Assembly: GCA_020056225.1 (NCBI GenBank)
Contig: JAGVIE010000060.1
Location: 1-46,644 of the forward strand
Source of the DNA: Bacteroidota bacterium
GTDB taxonomy: Bacteria > Bacteroidota > Ignavibacteria > UBA10030 > SZUA-254
Reading direction: 5' to 3'
Length of the DNA: 46,644 bases
Shown here: positions 16,114-25,184 of the stretch, piece after piece
Position numbering within the stretch: the first letter of the stretch is position 1
Layout: each line of letters starts with the position of its first letter
The notes under the pieces: generated by a model
The model's database searches: none
Told to the model about the DNA's origin: nothing
What the model saw: the letters and a program-made list of their open reading frames with translations, nothing else
Made by a program: the position numbers and the translations under genes

Positions 16114-17289
16114 ATGAAGAATATTATTTTTTCATTTGTAATTCTTTTTGTCTTCATCTCAATCGCCGCAGATCAGGCATCGGCAATTCCGGCATATGCG
16201 CGGAAGTACGATATGTCGTGCAATGTTTGTCATTCACCGATCCCAAAACTCAAACCTTACGGCGACGAATTTGCGGCGAACGGCTACCAACTGAAGGACA
16301 AAGAACCGCCACGCTTTGTACGGGAGACGGGAGACGATAAACTTTTATTGATGCGTGAACTGCCCCTATCGGTTCGGTTCGACGGAGCTTTTCGGATGCG
16401 TCCGGGTAAAGATTCCGTAAATGCGAAGACCGATATAGAATGGCCCTTCGTAATGAAAATCTTATCCAGCGGTCAGGTTGCAAAAGATGTTTCGTACTTT
16501 TTTTATTTCCTGATGAATGAAAAAGGATCGCTCGTCGGAGTTGAAGACGCGTTTCTGTATTTCAACAATGTTGGTAATATTGATTTCGATATAATGGCGG
16601 GTCAGTATCAGATATGCGATCCGATATTCAAACGAGAGCTTAGACCGATGTATGAAGATTACGAAATCTATAAAGCAAAACCCGGGAGTTCGATGGCAGA
16701 TCTGACATACGATCGCGGGTTAATGCTCAGTTACACTTTGCCGACAGAAACGGATATTATAGCATCAGTCTCAAACGGAAACGGTATTAAACCGGGTGAA
16801 GATTTTATGTTCGATACCGATCCCTATAAAAATTTCTTCTTCCGTGTCGCTCAACCGATCGATTCAAATTTTTCAATCGGCGGTCTTGGTTATTATGGTA
16901 AAGAAGTAGTAGGAGACACTATCACAAGCAAGAGTAATATCGGGATGGGTGGGATCGATGCTACTATTTCCTATGATCAAGTTGAGTTGTGCGGACAGTT
17001 CATGTACCGAGAAGATTCGAATCCAAACCCAGATGAAAACAAGGGAAAAATAATAACACGCGGCGGTTTTGCTCAACTGATGTTCGCCCCGCAACTTGAT
17101 AAAAGTGATTGGTATATCTTCTTGATGTACAACCGTATAGATTCGGATCAGGAAGATTTGAAATACCATGCCGTTGCCGGTAACTTTACGTACTTGTTGG
17201 CGCGCAACCTGAAACTAATGGGCGAGTTTGGGTATGATCTGGAGCGTAAACAACCGAAGTTAACATTTGGTTTTACAACTGCATTTTGA
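16114..17289 (+). CDS. Outer-membrane beta-barrel with N-terminal monohaem motif
   Basis: A 391-residue protein: signal peptide (to about residue 24, QASA), then one haem motif CNVCH (36-40) in the context MSCNVCHSPIPKLKPYGDEF. The rest is a barrel-like protein with alternating strands, many aromatic girdle residues and a C-terminal Phe (GFTTAF). This organisation recalls porin-cytochrome proteins that place a haem at the periplasmic mouth of an outer-membrane channel. GGAGG lies seven bases upstream of the ATG. It immediately follows the pentahaem cytochrome, so the two probably pass electrons to or from the outer membrane. Direction and substrate are not visible; no extracellular multihaem protein is encoded nearby. 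Confidence 0.82.
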   Translation: MKNIIFSFVILFVFISIAADQASAIPAYARKYDMSCNVCHSPIPKLKPYGDEFAANGYQLKDKEPPRFVRETGDDKLLLMRELPLSVRFDGAFRMRPGKDSVNAKTDIEWPFVMKILSSGQVAKDVSYFFYFLMNEKGSLVGVEDAFLYFNNVGNIDFDIMAGQYQICDPIFKRELRPMYEDYEIYKAKPGSSMADLTYDRGLMLSYTLPTETDIIASVSNGNGIKPGEDFMFDTDPYKNFFFRVAQPIDSNFSIGGLGYYGKEVVGDTITSKSNIGMGGIDATISYDQVELCGQFMYREDSNPNPDENKGKIITRGGFAQLMFAPQLDKSDWYIFLMYNRIDSDQEDLKYHAVAGNFTYLLARNLKLMGEFGYDLERKQPKLTFGFTTAF

Positions 17290-17319
17290 TTGTTGGATGT
17301 ATCTGAATTTTTCCCGTTT

Positions 17320-17366
17320 AAACTCCGAGATCTGAACATAAATAGCTCGTTTAGATGTCGGAGTTT
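17320..17366 (+). terminator. Hairpin terminator after the cytochrome operon
   Basis: AAACTCCGAGATCTGAAC at 17320-17337 pairs with GTTTAGATGTCGGAGTTT at 17349-17366 (16 of 18 positions), leaving an 11-base loop. A T-rich stretch (ATATTTTATT) follows on the plus strand. The convergent gene ends at 17445, so the hairpin may serve both directions, though the T-run favours the plus strand. Confidence 0.75.
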
Positions 17367-17444
17367 ATATTTTATTACCTGTAATATAAATAAATGGTGG
17401 AAAAATCAATAAACCAAAAACGAACTTATCCATGTTTTCCCGCC

Positions 17445-19451
17445 TCAATACACCCTGATCGGTAATATGACTACCGGTGTTCCCTGCTGGTAAAACTTTC
17501 GCTGGATTGCAAATACGGTATAATTGTGAAGCCAGCGCGCGAAGAAAGATTCTTTTCCGAATACAAGTTGTCCGCCGAAAAAGATTGCCTGCGGATATTT
17601 CTCAAGAATTTTTTCAGAGAGCTGTGAAACCTCGTCGACCACATCAATGCCCACTGCCGTAAAACCTTCGGCATAATATCCGTTTTTCCTCATGTAATTT
17701 TTATAGCGGTCAACATCCGCTTTAACCGCCGCTTGCAGTCGATCGACTTCCGTTACGCCTTTGTAATTACCTGCGTCAAATATTCCGACTTCCACGAAAA
17801 TATAATTCTTGTACATGTCTCCAAACAATCTGATCACGCTGAACAGCGTATGCAAACCCAATCCGTTGAAGCCATTCACCATTATTACGGCTGTTTTGGA
17901 TTTAGGATTGTATGCTGCTTCTGGTTTTGGATTCTTGATATCTTCGGGAGTAATCGGATTGTCGACCGATTCTACGACATTGACAAGAGAGTTCAATCGT
18001 CCGAGAAGTTTTTGTGTTTGAGTATAATGACGTCGTATAAGTAAAACAATTCCGGCAAGCCCGCCTGTTACTAACAGCGTAACCCAACCGCCCTCGAAAA
18101 ATTTAAGAACAACAATTGAAACGAGCACGAAGGATGTCAATATAAGTCCAATACCGTTAATGATGATTTTTTTCTTCCAGTATTTCTGCTGTCCTCGTGA
18201 AATCCACCAATGGCGCACCATTCCAAGCTGTGAAAGTACGAAATCGATAAACACATTTATACTGTAAAGAACTACAAGAAAACGCACGGAACCTTGCGTC
18301 GTAATCATCAAAATAAATGCGGCAACACCCATGATCAGAATACCATTTTGTGTTACGAGGCGGTCGCTAAGTGTTGCAAACCTTGTTGGCATCCAGCGGT
18401 CCAGCGCCATATTTGATAAGACTCGGGGACCATCGATAAAGCCGGTCTGTGCCGCAATAGTAAGCAGTGCCGCCTCGGAAATCAGTGTAATCAATACTAT
18501 ATAATATCCCCAATCGCTGCCCCAACCAGCAGTGATATTTTGGAAGAGAATTGCATTTAGTGTTTTACCCGGTTGCGGCTTCACTCCATAAAGCAGATAG
18601 GCGAACATTAATCCCAGAACTAAGAGTGCAAGTGAAATTGCCATGTACCGCATTGTACGTTTCGCCGTTTCAACCTTTGGTTCTCGTAAGATGGGAAGAC
18701 CGTTACATACAGCTTCGATCCCTGTGAAGGTTCCTGCGCCCATACTATATGCGCGGAGGATAAGCAAAATAACGCCGATCATTCCTAATTCTGAAACAGA
18801 ATTCTGAAGATCTATTTTTGTTGTCTCGATTACAACAGGGAGATCAAATAAATGCGATCCAAGAGCATAACCGATAAGTAAAACGTGAGTTAAAACGAAA
18901 ACGATAAAAATCGGGATAAGGGGTATAATAGATTCTTTAATGCCCCGAAGATTTAGAATGATGAGAAGAAGAAGCACAAAAACGGCAAACTCAAGTCTGA
19001 AGTGGTACCATCCCGACGGCAGAAAACTAAACAAGGCATCTGCACCACTGGCAACCGATAGTGTAATTGTAAGTACATAATCGATAAGAAGCGCACAGCC
19101 GGAGATCATTCCAACCTTAGGCGACAACAGTTTGCTTGCTACTAAGTAACCGCCACCGCCGGTTGGAAACAATTGTATAATCTGATAGTAACTTGTGCTA
19201 ACAATAAATATTGTGAACGCGCTTCCAAGTGCAACAAACAAACTTAAGGTGGGATGTCCTTCAAGTACACGGAATGCTTCTTCGGGTCCATAACTCGATG
19301 AAGACATACCATCGGCACCGAGGGCAACCCACGCAAAGAATGCAATGAGGGATATTTTATGAAACAGAGCCTTATCTTGAGGATTGCGTGAAGAGCCGAT
19401 AAATAGCTTCCTCAGCTTCTTCCCAAAACTTAATCCTTCGTTTTCTTCCAT
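17445..19451 (-). CDS. APC-superfamily transporter, KimA-like potassium importer candidate
   Basis: A 668-residue membrane protein with about 12 hydrophobic helices (about 35-480) and a C-terminal cytoplasmic domain of about 180 residues. The start of helix 1, ALGADGMSSSSYGPEEAF, and FPTGGGGYLVASKLL in helix 2 resemble the APC-type K+ transporter KimA/YdaO rather than amino-acid permeases. The C-terminal domain (KTAVIMVNGFNGLGLHTLFS...) looks like the universal-stress-protein-like dimerisation domain of KimA. I chose the ATG at 19451; the frame extends to a TTG three codons earlier. The substrate remains inference: the family also contains amino-acid carriers. It is monocistronic and convergent with the cytochrome operon. 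Confidence 0.75.
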   Translation of the reverse strand: MEENEGLSFGKKLRKLFIGSSRNPQDKALFHKISLIAFFAWVALGADGMSSSSYGPEEAFRVLEGHPTLSLFVALGSAFTIFIVSTSYYQIIQLFPTGGGGYLVASKLLSPKVGMISGCALLIDYVLTITLSVASGADALFSFLPSGWYHFRLEFAVFVLLLLIILNLRGIKESIIPLIPIFIVFVLTHVLLIGYALGSHLFDLPVVIETTKIDLQNSVSELGMIGVILLILRAYSMGAGTFTGIEAVCNGLPILREPKVETAKRTMRYMAISLALLVLGLMFAYLLYGVKPQPGKTLNAILFQNITAGWGSDWGYYIVLITLISEAALLTIAAQTGFIDGPRVLSNMALDRWMPTRFATLSDRLVTQNGILIMGVAAFILMITTQGSVRFLVVLYSINVFIDFVLSQLGMVRHWWISRGQQKYWKKKIIINGIGLILTSFVLVSIVVLKFFEGGWVTLLVTGGLAGIVLLIRRHYTQTQKLLGRLNSLVNVVESVDNPITPEDIKNPKPEAAYNPKSKTAVIMVNGFNGLGLHTLFSVIRLFGDMYKNYIFVEVGIFDAGNYKGVTEVDRLQAAVKADVDRYKNYMRKNGYYAEGFTAVGIDVVDEVSQLSEKILEKYPQAIFFGGQLVFGKESFFARWLHNYTVFAIQRKFYQQGTPVVILPIRVY

Positions 19452-19627
19452 AATAATCAAAATACCTAAATAAAAACCGATGCAAATATCTACAAAAAAG
19501 AGTTTAGAAGCAATTCCAGGAAATGGAGATTACGTAATCAGAAGAGTTTGAAAATAACAACCGCGCCGGACCAAATTTATCGGCGTTAGGGTTGCCAAAC
19601 GCATATATTTTTTTATTCATGGATTTT

Positions 19628-21487
19628 TTACTTAGTCAGCAGCATTTTTTTGACGTCAGAATATCCTCCGGCATACAGGCGATAGAAATAAACACCGCTC
19701 GCAAGCTGACTTGCATTCCAACTGACAATTTTTCTACCTGCTTCCTGAACATCATCAACAAGCGTTACAACCTCCTGGCCAAGAATGTTATAAATTGTTA
19801 GAGTTACTTTTGATTGAGAAGGTATATCGTAGCGTATTATTGTAACCGGATTGAACGGGTTCGGATAATTCTGGTAAAGTTCATATGCCTTCGCTAATCC
19901 ATACGTGTGCAATGCGACTTCCGTTGGGTCACCGATCATCGGTAATTCAATATAGGATGGGTGGGTTGCGTCAGCGATAATTGTTGCGCTCGCTTGCGCA
20001 AACATCGGCACCACAAACGGAAACTCTCCGAGAAGCTGACGATTTGTTTTATCGATATTGGTAATTTCTACCCGAATCCTGCTGCCGCGAGAAAATTGAT
20101 GAGCATGTTCGGTCCCTTCTATTTCTATCCATCCGCTCGTTCCCGGTATCCAATGCCTTGCAGTAAAATTAATCCGGTTGATGAAATATTTTCTGCCCGT
20201 GTTATCTATTTCGTACATCTGGGCATGCAATGGAAAATTTTCATAGTTTGATTTCACGAAAACTTTCATTTTGGGCGCGCCCACCCAAAAGATTTCATCC
20301 CACAAAACAGGGGAAGTAAAAGCAATTGTCTGTTTTGGTAAAAGAATATCAAACCGGTTTCCTTTGAACCCCTCTATGTACGCAGTATCGAATGTATAGG
20401 CAGGATTGAGATAATTATTTGAGAGCGTGAACGAATCGCTATGTATGGAAGGTGAAAATAACAACATCGAATCTCTCGACAGATAAAATTTCCGGAACTC
20501 AACACCGGCTGGGGGCCATGTTTGTTCACCCACATGTGTCCAATTATAATAACCCATAGTATCCATATGCAAACTGCTATAGGCATATGTGTATTCAGGT
20601 TCGTCGAGAATGCCCGTTGAATCTTGTTTTAGAAAATTTCTAAACCACCGAAATATTAGATCGGATTGAAACCATCGTTCAGACTCTGATTCATCTGACC
20701 AATGCCCGACTGTTCCTAAGTATACTTTCTTGGTTGCTGTTTGATTTCGTAGAAACTCTATCCCGTTCGCGGCTGTGAAATAATGATCCTGCCATTTCAA
20801 TAACGTCATCATCGGAATTGCCGACTGTAGCAAAGAACTTGCTTCAACATCGCGCGCTCGTGGAAATTTCGATAATAAACTATCGTATGAATCCGTGCGG
20901 ACTAATTCCCAAAGGTCGTCGCGGCCCTTATAATATCGGACCGAGTTTGTTCTTAATAAGTTAAGCAATGTTCTACGAATACATCCGTTTGCAAGCATAT
21001 CCGATGCCCAGCGAGGAACGATAACATCGGCAACAATTGCCTTAAGTGGAATTTGATCAGCGGCAGCCCATAAACCATGCAATCCCCCCTGTGAACCGCC
21101 AATAATACCGATATTATTAGTGTCAATATTCGGCAGACTCTTTAAATATTGAAAAACATACTGCAGGTCAGAGCGCTCATCAACAGACATTATAGTCGAC
21201 AAACCGGATGATTGACCATGCCCTCTCACTGTATATGCAATTGTGACGAAACCATTGGCGGCATATGTAGAACAAAATGGAATCCGTGATTCTTTTGTCG
21301 ATCCAAATCCATGCACCGTTATGATTGCCGGATATCCTTCCTGCGGCGGTGATTCGGCGGGATAGTAATAAACCGCATCAACACTATCATTGTGTGTAAC
21401 GCTGATGAACGTATCATATCGCGTTTGCGACAACGATGTACTGGCAATCATCAATAAGATTCCAGCAGATAGTATCTTCTTCGTCAT
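19628..21487 (-). CDS. Secreted CocE/S15-like alpha/beta hydrolase with T9SS sorting domain
   Basis: About 619 residues. The signal peptide MTKKILSAGILLMIASTSLS is followed by an alpha/beta hydrolase: oxyanion region TVHGFGSTKES and nucleophile elbow GGSQGG (about Ser132). The downstream region (about 330-500) resembles the PepX_C jelly roll of S15/CocE enzymes (MKVFVKSNYENFPLHAQMYEID). The last 85 residues are a type-A sorting domain (ELYQNYPNPFNPVTIIRYDI ... KKMLLTK), predicting export across the outer membrane by the type IX system and surface attachment or release. The frame is open to a GTG at 21544, but the ATG at 21487 begins a clean signal peptide; neither has a strong ribosome-binding site. 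It follows the CotH gene by a short gap and is probably co-transcribed. The substrate is unknown: peptide or ester. Confidence 0.82.
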   Translation of the reverse strand: MTKKILSAGILLMIASTSLSQTRYDTFISVTHNDSVDAVYYYPAESPPQEGYPAIITVHGFGSTKESRIPFCSTYAANGFVTIAYTVRGHGQSSGLSTIMSVDERSDLQYVFQYLKSLPNIDTNNIGIIGGSQGGLHGLWAAADQIPLKAIVADVIVPRWASDMLANGCIRRTLLNLLRTNSVRYYKGRDDLWELVRTDSYDSLLSKFPRARDVEASSLLQSAIPMMTLLKWQDHYFTAANGIEFLRNQTATKKVYLGTVGHWSDESESERWFQSDLIFRWFRNFLKQDSTGILDEPEYTYAYSSLHMDTMGYYNWTHVGEQTWPPAGVEFRKFYLSRDSMLLFSPSIHSDSFTLSNNYLNPAYTFDTAYIEGFKGNRFDILLPKQTIAFTSPVLWDEIFWVGAPKMKVFVKSNYENFPLHAQMYEIDNTGRKYFINRINFTARHWIPGTSGWIEIEGTEHAHQFSRGSRIRVEITNIDKTNRQLLGEFPFVVPMFAQASATIIADATHPSYIELPMIGDPTEVALHTYGLAKAYELYQNYPNPFNPVTIIRYDIPSQSKVTLTIYNILGQEVVTLVDDVQEAGRKIVSWNASQLASGVYFYRLYAGGYSDVKKMLLTK

Positions 21488-21555
21488 GCGTGATATCAAC
21501 AAACAATAATTATCACAATGTTCAAGCACGTCTATCTTTTTCACTATGGCAGCTT

Positions 21556-24336
21556 TTATCTGATGAGCAGCATCTTTTTTACGCTCGTAGATATACCTGT
21601 GCTTAACTGGTAGAAATATATGCCGCTCGCAAGACAGCCTGCATTCCAGCTTATACTTTTTGCACCAGCTTCCTGAACCGCATCAACCAGTGTTTCGACT
21701 TCCTGTCCAAGTATATTATAAATCTTCAGGGTCACTTTTGTCTGAGAAGGTAAATCATATCGGATGATTGTAACCGGGTTGAACGGATTAGGATAGTTTT
21801 GATAAAGTTTGAATTCGTTCGGCAGAGCTGAAAGATTATCTTTCATTTGGGTTACAGTTCCGGTCGATTTTGTCACAAGAACTGTCCCGCCGTTTCCGAT
21901 TGCATATCCATGTGAACTATCTGTAAATGCCAGCGCGTATAAATCGTGTGAGTCGGCTGTGTACTGAGAATACCAGTCCGCTCCACTGTTTGTTGAATAA
22001 TAAATTTTCCCGCCATCGCCAGCAACATACATTTCACCACTGTTGAGAAATGCCATGTCGCGTAATGTCACCGATGTCCCTACACTGCGGTCGATAATGT
22101 CTCCATACATAGGCACACAAATAACTGTTCCATTTTCACCTACGATCCAGTGGGATATTCCATCAGATTTGACACGAGTAATTCTCTTGTTTAATCCAGC
22201 TGAACCCATAAGCCATGTTAGCCCTTCATCGTTTGAATAAGCATAATTTCCATCTTCAAAATATACATTCAACAAATTTTGACCTTTTCTTACGATTCCA
22301 ATTATATTTTTCAGGCTATCTAATGAAGATAATAACCAAGTCGAACCACCATTTGTTGTCTGCATCAACAGTGAACTATCACCGTACAGCCAACCTTTTT
22401 GAGCTGTTTCGAAAATGATGCCTCGGATATTTTCTGTTTGCATAAGTAAAAATCGCGACCAGCTCTTACCTGTATCACCGCTGTGAAATAAGAATCCATT
22501 CTCTCCACCGATAAAGATATTATTTACGGACGAGATACCAATGGTGGTTAAGGAAAGCGCCATCCCGGCATAACTTTCCAACCATGTTGATCCGCCGTCG
22601 GTAGTTCGTAAGATTGTTCCATGATCTCCAACAATAAATCCTGTGAGAGAGTCGATAAATTTAACGTCATACCATCGCTGCCAATAATTCAACGGCTGGC
22701 GGAACCACATCTGCGTATAAGTTTCCGGCATCATCAGCGCGAAATGTTTACCCGCTCCGCAATCATTTTGAGTGACTGAGTCTGCTGTTACAAAATTTCC
22801 AAAATAATTAACCTTCGACAATAAACTATTCCAGTTACTTCCATCATAAACATAACAACGAAGAAGTCGTTCATCCTGAACTTCGGCGCCCACTTCCCGA
22901 TCGAGCGAGGAGACGTCGCTGTACATCCATTGAAGTTTTGCCGTGAACTGCGCTGTCGATGGATACGGTATAATCTCGACCCATCGTTTAACGAATTTTT
23001 CATCAGTTGGGTTTAGAACGCCCGGCGGTGTTGACTCGGGATGAACTCGCACAAGAATGCTGTCCAAATCTTGAAATTCCTTGAACCAGAGGGTGGCAAT
23101 CTGTCTGCCGTCAAATGCGACAAAATGATATGGCACATTGGTTTGAGTTATAGGAAGTGTTACTTTATTATATTCTCCGCTCGGTGGATTAATGAAAGTT
23201 TTCTTCAGATAATTTCTGCGGGTAGTAATATAATATTTCAAACCTTCTACATGATCGTAGAAATCCTGTGTCGTTCCCCATTTCTGCTGATCGATAGCGG
23301 CATCATTCTCAACCAGCGCAAACATACTATCAATGCGCGGATAAAGATGTTCTTCGTTAAAAATTGTGTTGAGTGAAGAATCAACATGTAGGCGTAATTC
23401 TTCCCATAAAGAAGGATTAGTCATCCAACGGTCTTTGAGAACATTTGAAGGACCGGACAGAGGCGGAAAAGTGTACGCAAAACCATCATTGAGTAACGAT
23501 GCCGGATATGGAATGGCGAGATCACCGCTTCGTCCGAATGATAAATCGTAATCCCACGGAATAACCGTCCACTGCTGAATAACTTTCGACGTATCACGAT
23601 ACAGCAGGTAATTCTTATTATAACTATCGCCCATCATCGTTAGGATGTTGCCGGTAAACCAATTGAGCACGCTGTTGACATCGAAGTATTTGTAAACCGT
23701 ATCCCTGAACGATCCATCCGGCGCAGAGTTGATCGCCGATATCAATTGTGCGAGGTCGGAATAATCTGTTGCACTGCCGATTTCTTTATCATAATACATC
23801 TTAAGCACACTGTCGGGTTGGACTGTCAGATCGGCGCTGATGTATGTATCGTTAGCTTCGTACATGGGAGCTACAATGCGTCCGTGGTTCGGAAGAAAAT
23901 ATTTATCAACCTTCTCGATGAAAAGATACAAACCCTCTTTACCATTCAACGAAAAACGTGCATGGTGGGCACGGGGCGCGAGTTGATGAAGCTCGTCGTA
24001 CATTTCCCATGCAATCTTTTCCCGTAAAAAAGATTTATCGGTATACATCGCGTTGAAATTGACGCTTTGCATATTCTGAAACAGATGCGATTTATTGAAT
24101 TTCACCCGATATGATTTCTTCGGATAATAACGGGTGGAGTGTCCTTTGAAACGAATTTGCGCGTCGTTCCAATAGTTTCCCTGATATTCGAACGATGCGG
24201 GTATGAGCGAATCACTGAATATATCGCGTGTAAAAAGAAGTTGATAATCGGATGACTGCATGTTGACGGTATATCGGGGCAATTGAGCGTATGCGCTTAC
24301 AGTCAACATGAATATGAAAATCGTAAACAAGCGCAT
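21556..24336 (-). CDS. Secreted CotH-like kinase with YCF48 propeller and T9SS sorting domain
   Basis: A 926-residue protein. The signal peptide ends near SAYAQ (18). Residues about 40-300 are CotH-kinase-like: IRFKGHSTRYYPKKSYRVKF, DKSFLREKIAWEMYDEL, YNKNYLLYRD and the acidic motif IPWDYDLSFGR. Known CotH proteins are secreted protein kinases (spore coat CotH) or host-binding invasins. Residues about 550-830 hold YCF48/BNR repeats (ILRTTDGGSTWLE, MQTTNGGSTWLL, YYSTNSGADWYS), as in photosystem-assembly and surface proteins. The last 85 residues are a T9SS type-A sorting domain nearly identical to that of the next gene. AAAGGA precedes the ATG by seven bases. The arrangement suggests a surface-displayed enzyme with a propeller scaffold; kinase activity is not proven. 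Confidence 0.85.
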   Translation of the reverse strand: MRLFTIFIFMLTVSAYAQLPRYTVNMQSSDYQLLFTRDIFSDSLIPASFEYQGNYWNDAQIRFKGHSTRYYPKKSYRVKFNKSHLFQNMQSVNFNAMYTDKSFLREKIAWEMYDELHQLAPRAHHARFSLNGKEGLYLFIEKVDKYFLPNHGRIVAPMYEANDTYISADLTVQPDSVLKMYYDKEIGSATDYSDLAQLISAINSAPDGSFRDTVYKYFDVNSVLNWFTGNILTMMGDSYNKNYLLYRDTSKVIQQWTVIPWDYDLSFGRSGDLAIPYPASLLNDGFAYTFPPLSGPSNVLKDRWMTNPSLWEELRLHVDSSLNTIFNEEHLYPRIDSMFALVENDAAIDQQKWGTTQDFYDHVEGLKYYITTRRNYLKKTFINPPSGEYNKVTLPITQTNVPYHFVAFDGRQIATLWFKEFQDLDSILVRVHPESTPPGVLNPTDEKFVKRWVEIIPYPSTAQFTAKLQWMYSDVSSLDREVGAEVQDERLLRCYVYDGSNWNSLLSKVNYFGNFVTADSVTQNDCGAGKHFALMMPETYTQMWFRQPLNYWQRWYDVKFIDSLTGFIVGDHGTILRTTDGGSTWLESYAGMALSLTTIGISSVNNIFIGGENGFLFHSGDTGKSWSRFLLMQTENIRGIIFETAQKGWLYGDSSLLMQTTNGGSTWLLSSLDSLKNIIGIVRKGQNLLNVYFEDGNYAYSNDEGLTWLMGSAGLNKRITRVKSDGISHWIVGENGTVICVPMYGDIIDRSVGTSVTLRDMAFLNSGEMYVAGDGGKIYYSTNSGADWYSQYTADSHDLYALAFTDSSHGYAIGNGGTVLVTKSTGTVTQMKDNLSALPNEFKLYQNYPNPFNPVTIIRYDLPSQTKVTLKIYNILGQEVETLVDAVQEAGAKSISWNAGCLASGIYFYQLSTGISTSVKKMLLIR

Positions 24337-24502
24337 TGGATGTTCCTTTCGGCTAATATTCCTGATAAATTTTTTTATACGGTCGTAATATACCGATTGA
24401 GTTGCCGATATTCAAACATCTATATCACAAATATCACTTTTCCGAATTTGTCCGGGATTCTTTATATTTAATGAGAATTTTAAACTTATAAGAGAACAGC
24501 TT

Positions 24503-24988
24503 ATGCAAGAAACCACAGTAACTGCAATCCAGGCAATCCAGGCGATCCTCGCGCCAGCCCTCGGTATTTCTGCCGTCGGCTTACTGCTATTAAGCTTAAG
24601 CAACCGTTATTCTACCATCATTAACCGGATCCGATTGTTGAACGACGAGAGACGAAAATTCTCACGACAGCTTGGCGAGAAAGGTGATCTGGCATATCCA
24701 GACAATATTCGGTTCATGAGTATAACAAAACAAAGGCAGGAACTTTTACTTCGCAGCAGATATGTACGGAATGCGATTCTTTCAATGCTTGCCGCAGTTG
24801 GTCTATTTGTGCTCAGCTCGGTTACGATCGCATTCAATTTGTTTGTGAGTAATGATCTTTTTCGTGCGATACCTTTAATAATTTTTATTGTCGGAATGAT
24901 TAGTGTGTTTGTTGGAATTGTTTTCTACGGTATGGAGGTCCTCCGCTCGTTCAAGATTATACTTCTGGAAGTAAAAGGGGAAGATTAA
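24503..24988 (+). CDS. DUF2721 family membrane protein
   Basis: A 161-residue protein with three hydrophobic segments (about 10-33, 88-112, 117-142). The N-terminal IQAILAPALGISAVGLLLLSL followed by NRYSTIINRIRLLNDERR is the characteristic core of the DUF2721 family. Function is unknown across the family. A cytoplasmic loop with many Arg/Lys residues lies between helices 1 and 2. It is alone on the plus strand, divergent from the CotH gene, with a 166-base gap that must hold both promoters. The ribosome-binding site (AAGAGAAC) is weak. Confidence 0.8.
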   Translation: MQETTVTAIQAIQAILAPALGISAVGLLLLSLSNRYSTIINRIRLLNDERRKFSRQLGEKGDLAYPDNIRFMSITKQRQELLLRSRYVRNAILSMLAAVGLFVLSSVTIAFNLFVSNDLFRAIPLIIFIVGMISVFVGIVFYGMEVLRSFKIILLEVKGED

Positions 24989-25014
24989 GAACGGGTGCGG
25001 TACTGAACGATGAG

Positions 25015-25128
25015 CTAAAGCTCCGTATCATTGCGAAGTTTTGAGCTTTCAGCTTGCAACACCACGCCTATTCCACTCTGACCCGGCTTCCGAAGAATCT
25101 TGTAGTGTGATATTGTTTGGCTGATCAT
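25015..25128 (-). pseudogene. Decayed 5' fragment of a Ser/Thr kinase gene
   Basis: ATG at 25128 opens 37 codons that align without gaps to the first 37 residues of the kinases at 28109 and 30442. It begins MISQTISHYKILRKPGQSG against MIGQTISHYKILEKLGEGG; further matches are GVV, A, KL, D and L at the corresponding places. The P-loop glycines are partly lost, and a TAG follows. The fragment starts 57 bases after the stop of the intact kinase gene in the same orientation, so it is the leftover of a further gene in the array. Confidence 0.8.
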
Positions 25129-25184
25129 CACTATTTAATATAAATTCATAGACTTTTATTCATCTGTTAAATATCATTTCACCT

